NCBI RefSeq assembly: GCF_040939455.1
Contig: NC_134112.1
Span: 24,826,501 to 24,890,500, forward strand
DNA length: 64,000 nt
DNA from: Microcebus murinus
Taxonomy: Eukaryota > Chordata > Mammalia > Primates > Cheirogaleidae
Reading direction: 5' to 3'
Shown: one piece after another, positions 56,440 through 64,000 of the stretch
Layout of the letters: the number at the start of each line of letters is the position of its first letter
Position numbering within the stretch: position 1 is the first letter of the stretch
The notes under the pieces: generated by a model
The model's input: the letters and a program-made list of their open reading frames with translations, nothing else
Databases searched by the model: none
What the model was told of the DNA's origin: nothing
Translations under genes and position numbers: made by a program

Positions 56440-56765
56440 TTCACTTAGGAAATATTTATTGAGCATCTGTGAAGCAGACACTTTATTAGGTAGCACTAGG
56501 AACCACTGAAGGGCAAGGCAAGGTCATGGCCCACAAGGACCTGCTACCTGGGGAGGATGGAGGCCAGGCCGTTCTGCAGAACGAGCAAGTCCAAGATACT
56601 GGGAAAGTTCAGGAAGGGGAAACCTAATGGAATTTGGGGTTGGGGGAGAGAGACAGGGAAGACTCCCCAGAGAGGAGGAGACTTCTAAGTGGACATCTGA
56701 CCGTGAGGATAGGCAGGGGTGGCCCAGAAAAAGGAAAGATGAAGTGTCAGACCAAGGGAATAGCT
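56440..56765 (-). repeat. L2 LINE, antisense
   Basis: 'cattcattcacttaggaaat', 'atttattgagcatctgtgaa', 'gggaagactccccagagagg', 'aggagacttctaagtggaca' and 'gatgaagtgtcagaccaagg' follow the antisense L2 3' region, with small losses. Confidence 0.7.
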
Positions 56766-56769
56766 GGTA

Positions 56770-57425
56770 TCCAGTTTGAGGGGGATCCCTGTCTCTGCTC
56801 CCTGATCTCATACCCAGAAAGCTCCTGATTTTTAGAAGTAATGATACAAGTACTTTTTCTTAGCTGTATAGCCTAGGCTTAATCCTATTTCTTTCAATGT
56901 TTCTGAATTACAAGCTATTAAAACAGGTTCAGTTGACTGCTTCGACTTTGGTTTGACTTTATTTTGATTAGTTTATGTAAATGAACCTGAATATTATTCA
57001 AGATAATAAAAAATCTGTTGTACTGATTACACTGGGAAATTTTATAGCAACCTCAAGAATAATGATTGGCCAAGTGTTTATTTCATGTGAACTTGTGAGT
57101 CGATGTGTACTGCTAGAGGGAACAGGATTGGGGATTCCTGCTGTCCTGTAAGGGATCTCTGGAAACACTTCCTGAGAGAGGTCAACACAAATTCAGTGTA
57201 ACAGTTTCACCGCAGTGGAAGCAATGACCCAGGAGCATGTTAGAACAGGCTCCCAAATGTGTTTACTGCTGAAGTGCAGCTAACGGGAAAAAAAGAGAGA
57301 TTAACTGAATGGTAAAACTTGGGGGGAAACTATAATACAAAAGCAGCTGGATTTATTTGGAGATAGAATGAGGGAATTATTCTAAGATACAAAAAGAAGG
57401 TTATTGGGGATCTCTTTCCTTAAAG
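56770..57425. other. No recognised feature
   Basis: AT-rich, unique-looking; nothing supportable. Confidence 0.4.
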
Positions 57426-57427
57426 TC

Positions 57428-57735
57428 AACATGGCACTGCAGGTGGGCACATAGATTCTGGAGTCAAACCACCTGGCTCAAATCCCTACTTAACCACTCA
57501 TAAGCCATTTTATCTTGGGCCAGTTATTTAATGTCCTGTGCCTCAGTTTTCTTCATGTTGGGCCTGTAACATCAGTTACTTAACACCTTGTGCCCCAGTA
57601 TTCTTTATCTGAAAAATGGGGTTATAGCAGTATTTAGCTCACGAAGTTGGGGTGAGGATTAGATAATAACACGCATGTAAGTGTGCCTCAAACATAATGA
57701 TGTCTCAATAAATTTAGTTGTTGTTATTATTACCC
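57428..57735 (+). repeat. MIR SINE with internal 52-bp-period duplication
   Basis: Full sense MIR order ('tagattctggagtcaaacca', 'tgaaaaatggggttatagca', 'ttggggtgaggattagataa', 'aataaatttagttgttgtta'), but the segment 'cagttatttaatgtcctgtg' with 'cctcagttttctt' (57521-57553) recurs as 'cagttacttaacaccttgtg' with 'ccccagtattctt' (57573-57605). Confidence 0.85.
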
Positions 57736-57739
57736 CTTT

Positions 57740-57980
57740 CCACTTTTCACCAGAAAAGCATAAGAAAAAATGGACTGACTTACAAAGAAAGGATGTTAGT
57801 CTGATATTAGAAAGAATTTCCCAAGCATGAGTATGTTTAACAACATGGGGGTGGTTCTCTTAGACAAAGCAAGTCTCAGAAAGTTCTACCCTTGAAGTCT
57901 GTAGGAAGGAAATTGACCCCTGACCGGCTGAGGATGAGGACGGTGAAGTGACAAAGAAGTCTTGTGTTGAGGCAAGACGA
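57740..57980. other. No recognised feature
   Basis: Unique-looking. Confidence 0.4.
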
Positions 57981-57984
57981 GGAC

Positions 57985-58065
57985 AGCGTTAGATCCAGAT
58001 ACTTTGTGTTCAAGTGCCCGCTTCACCACAAATCAAATATATTCTCTCGGGCAAGTCACCTGCAC
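57985..58065 (+). repeat. MIR fragment (weak)
   Basis: 'gttagatccagatactttgt', 'gttcaagtgcccgcttcac' and 'ctcgggcaagtcacctgcac' fit the 5' half of a MIR. The 91-codon frame crossing it is not supported. Confidence 0.45.
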
Positions 58066-58069
58066 TCAG

Positions 58070-58625
58070 AGATTCAAACTCACATTCCCTAGGGAGAGTC
58101 CAAAGAGCCAGTGGATGAAAATGCCTTCTAAGCATCAAGTGCTGTGGCATAGTGAGTACCACAGTATCAAGGTACAGCACTGCAGTGTTCAGTCGGTGAG
58201 GAATGAACAGGCTGAGAAGCTGAGAATGAAGCCACTTGGCACTAGGACACACTCCCTGCTTTTGATCCTGAGTAAGTGACCCTCCAAAGGGTCACTGGGA
58301 GGGTGGAGACACAGCCACCCTTAGGGCCATTGCCACCTCTGCTCTCATGTGCATTTTGCTGAATACTGGGAAGTGTTGCCCTTGAAAGAATGTCCTGAAT
58401 CTGAGCAGAAGACTCGGGGACATCAGGAGAGTGGTTATCTGCTAGACTTTGTGTCTAAAGTAGAAAATCTAACCTTACTTTCCAGGCACCGTGAGATTCA
58501 AATGAAGTGAATTTGAATCCCATAGCATATTGATCCCTTGTCTGTCCTCATGAACAAAGAGACAAGCCCGTAGGAGGTAAGACCCTTGTGAGGCAGTGCC
58601 TGCCATCATGACCGCATGCCAACTG
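58070..58625. other. No recognised feature
   Basis: Unique-looking. A small hairpin, 'gattcaaat' (58495-58503) and 'atttgaatc' (58511-58519) with a 7-base loop, is probably chance. Confidence 0.4.
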
Positions 58626-58633
58626 CTAATGAA

Positions 58634-58672
58634 GCGTGTGTGTGCGTGTGTGTGTGTCTGTATGTGTGTGTA
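58634..58672 (+). repeat. Imperfect (GT)n microsatellite
   Basis: GT repeats interrupted by 'gc', 'ct' and 'at'. Confidence 0.9.
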
Positions 58673-58911
58673 TAATGCATTCTCATTCTCTGTGTGGGTG
58701 ACACCAATGGCTGAGATAGGCTGTTCCTGCTCTCTGGAGTTGTGATGGGGACAGTGGCAGGCTCATCACCATTGTCAATCCTAGATAACTTCAAGCAAAG
58801 TGAAGGAAAATGTGACTAACACAGTCACAGAAACAAACCACAGTTCTTTTTTTGTTTGTTTGATTGATTGACTCAGCAAACAATTAATGCATACCTACTC
58901 TTTACCAAGTA

Positions 58912-59239
58912 GAGTCACGCACCACATAATGACTTTTTTGTCAACGATAGACCAGACATATGATGGTGGTCTCATGAGATTACAGTACTGTATTTTTACT
59001 GTAACTTTTCTGTACTCAGATTTACAAATATTTACCATCATGCTGCAGTTGCCTACAGTATTCGGTACAGTAAAATGCTTTACAGGTTTGTAGCCTGGGA
59101 GCAATAGGATAGCCTAGCTGTATAGTAGGCTATAACATATATGTTTGTGTAAGTATACTCTTGTGATGTTTGCATAATGATGAAATCACCTAACAACACA
59201 TTTTTCAGTGTATCCCACTCATTAAGCAAGGCATGACTA
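58912..59239. mobile_element. MER2 (Tigger-type) miniature DNA transposon
   Basis: Inverted ends: 'gagtcacgcaccacataatg' at the left and 'attaagcaaggcatgacta' at the right. Between them, 'taccatcatgctgcagttgc', 'cctacagtattcggtacagt' and 'tgggagcaataggatagcc' match MER2 in reverse orientation. TA dinucleotides flank both ends (58910-58911 and 59240-59241), as expected for Tc1/mariner-type insertion. At 328 bp it cannot encode a transposase. Confidence 0.85.
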
Positions 59240-59244
59240 TACTG

Positions 59245-59530
59245 CCAACCACAGTTCTTGATGATCCAATCTGGGGATTGCCTAGGCCTCCTTCCCCCGG
59301 CTGCTACTAATGTGCCTCCTGCTTTCTTCCTCCAGCTATCTCGTTCAAAACTTGCAGAGGCGAGTGGATCTGAAGACAGTCCACTGCTTTGGAGCAGAGG
59401 CCCTGTGGGCCTTGGGTGGGTCGCAGTGCACCACGAGCTACCAATCCTGCCAGTGCACAGTGGGAGCGAGGACTAACAGGGCGCCCGTAATCTCCAGATG
59501 AACAACACTGGTCTCCTGTGCTGGGAACTG
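59245..59530. other. No recognised feature
   Basis: Unique-looking; overlapping 63-72 codon frames without domain. Confidence 0.4.
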
Positions 59531-59534
59531 TGTG

Positions 59535-59700
59535 CTCAAACCTGAGTGCACAGCAGGATCACCGGGAGGGCTTGTTACAGCACAGAATGCAGGGCCACCC
59601 CCAGGGCCTGCACTGCACCCCTAGAATTTGCATCTCTAACCACTTCCCAGATGATGCTCTTGCTGCTAGTCTGGGGACCATGCTACTGTTCTGTGCCTCC
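59535..59700 (+). repeat. MER5B-like hAT fragment
   Basis: 'cacagcaggatcaccgggag', 'ggcttgttacagcacagaat', 'tagaatttgcatctctaacc' and 'acttcccagatgatgctctt' with 'gtctggggaccatgct' follow the MER5B order. Frames of 63-90 codons here are inside the repeat. Confidence 0.75.
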
Positions 59701-59704
59701 AGGC

Positions 59705-60635
59705 AAGTGGCTGCAGGGCATACCGCGCTCTTGGTAGACAAGGGCCTGTGGAGCTGCTGGAGGGGCTCATGTCCCAAGTGCAGTTACTGAGCAGAGGGGC
59801 AAAAAGGAGGCTGAGCTGGGCTCCAGAAGGGTCCTCCCGGAATGGTTTCCTTCATGTACACCATACACCTCTGTCCATGCGCACCTGACGTACCTCTGTA
59901 GCAGCTTCTAGGCTAGGTAATGATGTCTGCTCTAACATTTCATATGTGCATTAGAACATTATCATTACTTTGAAAATCCTGCTATGAAAAAGTTCAAATG
60001 AGTCTGAAATCCAATTCCAATGTTATATTTTTCAGCAAATGAAAGGAAGACCTAGTAAATTTTTTAAAAATAGATTTGCAACTGCAAAAAAATGTTTGAC
60101 TGGTTGTAAAAAATGGTTTTAAATTTTTTTATCGCCTACTTTGAGAATCAAGTTTTTCTCCAGTGACGGTAAGGGATTTGAAGAGATCATCATTCAAGAA
60201 AAGTCTGGATCGGGAGTCGACTGTAACCATTCCAACATAAAACCTGAAATAGAAAAATATTAAATATATGCCTATAGAAGCAGGTTCAAGTTTCTCATCT
60301 TAAAACTTGAAAAGGCTTTATTTTAAAGTTTTATATAAATTCAATGTTTAATATTTTTCTTAGTACTTTGTATTTTAATTTTTTAATCATAATTATATAA
60401 TATAAAAAAATAGTGATTATTTTCACCTAGCTCCGTACTGAATCTTCCTGTTCCCCTCTAATTTAACCCAGAGTGCCATGCAAATATTGTATTAAAATTG
60501 TCTACGTGTGCTGTGTTGTGGAAAACTCTTTAATCACTGCCTATCTGTGGCCTGGACAATAAGAATTCACCAACAACTTCCTTGTTAATTGAACTCACAT
60601 CTGACTCAGATATCGAGAAGGTCTATGTTTCAGAG
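59705..60635. other. Unique, AT-rich
   Basis: No repeat or gene recognised. It is strongly AT-rich at 60240-60420. Confidence 0.4.
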
Positions 60636-60639
60636 GGAG

Positions 60640-61125
60640 CCAAGTCTGTCCCCAGCCCCCAGCCAATTGTGTCATTTCTTTCTCCTTGACAACAATCGGG
60701 TTTAGAATAGGTATGTGACATGATTCTAGTCAATAAACCATGTGAAGGAAAATTTTAGAGTGGAGCAGACAGAAGGCCTCTGGAAAGTTTTCTTCCTCTT
60801 AAATAGGGACACAAGAAAGAGACATTCTTCATTCCAGCCTTTGGGGATTGTCAAATGAGCCTGTGATGGTTGGAACTGCTGCAGCTATACTATGACCATG
60901 AGGAATTAATCATGGGGACATCCCTCACTATGTTGGGGATGGCAGAGCAGAAAGGACATGGGACCCTGATGAACACGGGAGCTCACTCAATTAATAGCCT
61001 CTGGATCTCCCTTACCTCTGGACTTCTTGTTATGTGAGATAATGAATTTCCTTCTTGTCTGAGTTGTTTTTGCTCAGGTTTTCTATTACTTGCATCTAGA
61101 AGTACCCTCGCTGATGATATACAGA
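60640..61125 (+). repeat. MLT1-class LTR, sense
   Basis: 'gaaggcctctggaaagtttt', 'cttcctcttaaatagggaca', 'ggttggaactgctgcagcta', 'tatgaccatgaggaatt', 'ggggatggcagagcagaaag', 'tgttatgtgagataatgaat' and 'gttttctattacttgcatct' follow an older MLT1 LTR subtype. A copy of the same 3' end is at 52640-52723. Confidence 0.85.
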
Positions 61126-61290
61126 GGGTTTGATGATCAAACTTTGTACTGCCAAATTGCCCTCAGATGACAGTCTCAAGTTATACCGCACTGGTAGAAT
61201 ATTAGAAGGCCTGTTTCCCCTTTACCGGCATTAAAGTTGTTGTGATTCTTTGCCAATTTGAGAGGCAACATTTAGTTTAAGATTAATAGG
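61126..61290 (-). repeat. Old L1 fragment, antisense
   Basis: 'ctgccaaattgccctcagat', 'agaaggcctgtttccccttt' and 'attctttgccaatttgagag' are antisense old L1 sequence. Confidence 0.65.
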
Positions 61291-61291
61291 G

Positions 61292-61580
61292 CCTGTCCAT
61301 CTACTTGGGAGACAGAGCTGCTTTAAGGGCATTGGCCTCCTGGGTACAGCCACAGGGCTCTGCCTTAATCACAGTTGGTCCGTGTGTTGATTCAAGCAGG
61401 CCTGGCAGGACATCTGCTTTCTAATGCTCAATTCCAGCCATAAAGTGTGCTTAAAAGTATGTTTGCCTTTAAAGGGGACACATTCTTTCACTTAAACTTC
61501 TCATTGATTGCCACCATATTTGTGGGTACAACCACATGTAAAATGAAAATCAGCTGAAAGTAATCAACTAATGTATAACT
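61292..61580. other. No recognised feature
   Basis: Unique-looking. Confidence 0.4.
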
Positions 61581-61589
61581 TCCCATCAC

Positions 61590-62092
61590 GCATGTGTGAT
61601 GGGGCTCAGGACACGGCACCCCAAAACATGGCACCTGGCCATATTGAATATTTTAAGCTGAAGAAATTTGAGAAACAGCATTTGCAAGAGCGACCTTCTG
61701 ACCTTCCCCTGAAGCAGGGCACAAGACCCTCATGTGACAGGGGGCCTCCCTACACCCAGAGCAAAGGAGCAGCCTGATCTCCAAAGATACAGGGATGCTA
61801 AGAGGAATCTGAACCAATAGGCCTTGCTGAGTTTCCCCCAGTTTATTACACTTAGTTCACACTCCCTTTGTCCTATCCTATTTCTCCTCAACTTTCCACT
61901 CTTCATCACACCTAGCATAGAAACACCCAGGTTTAACTACTTCTCTAGGTCTTTATTTCCTAATGAAAGCTCCCATGTGATGTAAAACTTGTATGAAATA
62001 CATGTGCATGCCTTTCTCTGTCTTTTGTTTCAACAGCCCCAGCCAATGAGCTTAAGTTGAGTAGAAGGAAAAGATATTTTTCTTCCCCTACA
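61590..62092 (+). repeat. Probable solo LTR of an old endogenous retrovirus
   Basis: 'aaaacatggcacctggccat', 'gaaatttgagaaacagcatt', 'ctgaccttcccctgaagcag', 'cccatgtgatgtaaaacttg', 'tatgaaatacatgtgcatgc' and the end 'ttcttcccctaca' recall an ERV1-type LTR in sense orientation. No internal retroviral region follows and target repeats are not visible. The subfamily is open; 62-68 codon frames in it are not genes. Confidence 0.6.
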
Positions 62093-62114
62093 TACAGCAA
62101 CTTGCTGAGATTGG

Positions 62115-62142
62115 AGAGTGTGTGAGTGTGTGTGTGAGAGAC
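62115..62142 (+). repeat. (GT)n-like simple repeat
   Basis: 'gagtgtgtgagtgtgtgtgt' region followed by a GA run. Confidence 0.85.
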
Positions 62143-62144
62143 AG

Positions 62145-62420
62145 AAAGAGGGTGTGCCAGGGAGAGACCTGGGGACCGGGAGAGAGGAGTGCACACCCAC
62201 AGCCACACGGGCCTCTCCTATGAGGACAGGGATCTGTCCCATACCTGGCCTCCAGGAGACTTGATCAGGTGGGCAAGTAGGACCACACTGAACTTTGTCC
62301 CATTACGTCACTTGCTCCGTCATGGTGGAGGCACAAGAGGCGTAAATAAGACCTCTATAGACTTGGCTTTCAATGCTGTCACTCGATCCAATGTTTTCAT
62401 TCAAGGAGGCGTGGCACCAG
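62145..62420. other. No recognised feature
   Basis: Unique-looking. The 148-codon plus frame (62189-62635) starts here and runs into a MIR; it has no domain and is judged spurious. Confidence 0.45.
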
Positions 62421-62424
62421 CTCA

Positions 62425-62670
62425 ACTTAATAATAATAATGTCCATTTGTTGAGCATTTCCTGTGTGCCTACGGCTGTGTTAAATATTCTATCCCATTTA
62501 TTTCTCACAACAACCTTATTAGGAGGATATTATTGTCCCCATTTTAAGGACACAAAATTGAGGCACAAAAACATTAGCATCCAGAGTCATACAACCAATA
62601 TAGGGCCATGTGGATTTGACCTCAGATCTAGTTGACACAAAATCCTGTTGTGGCACCCACTACATCACAC
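62425..62670 (-). repeat. MIR SINE, antisense, near full length
   Basis: 'taataataataatgtccatt', 'tgttgagcatttcctgtgtg', 'atttctcacaacaaccttat', 'gtccccattttaaggacaca' and 'catgtggatttgacctcaga' follow the complete antisense MIR order. Confidence 0.9.
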
Positions 62671-62674
62671 GTGC

Positions 62675-63205
62675 TCCGTGGGCATGCTGGCAACTACAAA
62701 ACCTGATCTCAGAAAGGCTGAAAAGGCAATAGGCCTCAGTAGCTCATTTGTAATTTGCCAAATAATTAATTTGACATGTAACTTCAGTATTGTAGGCTTA
62801 TTCTAATTATCAGTAGGTCTTTGGATTTGTTTCTTTTCATTGTTTAACCATAAAAGAGATAATAAAAAGAAATATGTGTTCAGGATAGACAGGAAGGAAA
62901 GACACAGGATCTAGCACTGCAGATACACTAGGACACGATTTTATACATATATGTGCAAAATAGAAATTTTAAGGGAAATATATTCAAATACTAGCAGTTG
63001 TTATTGTTGAATGATTAATCCATGTGTAAATTTCACTTAAACTTTTTTTTCTAAAATTTTAAAGAGCATATTATCAGAAAAAAAGTAAACATTAAAAAAA
63101 TTTCTAGTGGCAACTAGTCTCAGGAAAAGACAACACGGCTTGAATCTGCTAACCCCAAGGCATCCTCGGAGGAGTCCCAGTCTTCAACCAACCATCCCCT
63201 TTTCC
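62675..63205. other. No recognised feature
   Basis: AT-rich, unique-looking. Confidence 0.4.
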
Positions 63206-63209
63206 CTGG

Positions 63210-63445
63210 GAACTGTTAATAATTATTATGGCAATTGCTAATATTTATTGAACAATGACTATGAGCCAGGCATTACACTAAGCACTTTATATTCACTATT
63301 GCATTTAATCCCTACAGAAGCCCAAGAAGATGGGCATTAGAATTACCCCCACTTTAGAGAAAATGAGGCTGTGACTTTGAGACTCAAATAATTCACCTGA
63401 GGCCACTCAGAGATAAAAGCATAATCAAACCAGGTTTGATTTCAC
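63210..63445 (-). repeat. MIR SINE, antisense, near full length
   Basis: 'ttaataattattatggcaat', 'tgagccaggcattacactaa', 'attgcatttaatccctacag', 'taccccctactttagag'-like sequence ('acccccactttagagaaaat') and 'ggccactcagagataaaagc' are in antisense MIR order. Confidence 0.85.
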
Positions 63446-63551
63446 AAACCAAGACTCACTCCAAAACAAAAATGAATACCACAATTTTATATATGCAATC
63501 TCAGCTTTTCTTAACTCTACCTCTAGGCTCTGCCCCTTCAATTAAAATAAG

Positions 63552-63901
<350 letters not shown>

Positions 63902-64000
63902 TAAAATAAGTTTTAATATCTGAACAATTCTGTGTTCCAAGTTCAAAGCCCTTTGGAAGGAAATCACTATTTAGAGATAAGAAACAGATTCAGTAACTAG

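Noticed and set aside
58495..58519. 9-bp hairpin gattcaaat/atttgaatc
   Set aside because: Arms are short and A/T-rich; expected by chance in 64 kb.
61590..62092. Possible full endogenous retrovirus
   Set aside because: Only one LTR-like segment is seen; no internal gag, pol or env sequence follows.
62189..62635. 148-codon plus-strand frame
   Set aside because: It runs from unique DNA into an antisense MIR, has no domain, and its second half is repeat sequence.

Overview
This is a primate nuclear DNA window, most probably from a strepsirrhine (lemur or loris group). The clue is the Alu type. The dimeric Alus carry 'tcctagcactctggg' instead of the human 'tcccagcactttggg', 'gcctgagcaagag' in the left arm, and an A/T-rich linker resembling 'ccaattaatttctttctat' between the arms. 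I know these features from lemur and galago Alus and not from monkeys or apes. A 77-bp L1 tail at 47411-47487 resembles strepsirrhine L1 3' ends. No galago-type tRNA/Alu composite was seen, so a lemur is slightly favoured. The species cannot be fixed from this window.

I found no protein-coding gene that can be supported. The longest open frame is 165 codons and lies inside an old L2 element. The other frames of 60-150 codons lie in repeats or look like chance frames. The window therefore reads as intergenic or deep intronic DNA. About half of it can be assigned to interspersed repeats by eye.

Layout: 0-5.8 kb holds MIR, MER5A, L2, an old LINE tail, a hAT miniature with target duplications, and a nest of hAT, L1 and an Alu-U2 chimera. 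6-15.4 kb is mostly unique DNA with MIR, L2, one Alu, MLT1 and MER20. 15.7-17.3 kb is free of recognised repeats, includes a CpG-rich core, and is the best regulatory candidate. 17.8-21 kb has an L2, then an antisense L1 broken by an Alu and by a 544-bp processed retrocopy. 21-31.8 kb has scattered MIRs, four MLT1-class LTRs, an L1 split by an MLT1, and a 1-kb L2. 31.8-35 kb is mostly unique and contains a second possible regulatory block. 35-45 kb has MER5, Alu and L2 copies plus an NRF1 palindrome. 45.9-51.05 kb is one very decayed sense L1 with at least four later insertions and a local hairpin rearrangement. 51-64 kb is mixed: unique DNA, MER5A/B, MLT1, MER2, an LTR, MIRs and a fairly recent Alu.

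There is no operon-like or multi-gene system here. The most unusual objects are structural: an Alu-left-arm/U2 snRNA chimera with 12-bp target duplications (5035-5194), the retrocopy inside L1 (19708-20251), and a perfect 34-bp palindrome next to a 22-bp-period duplication (48737-48810). Repeat family names come from memory of consensus sequences; no database search was run.
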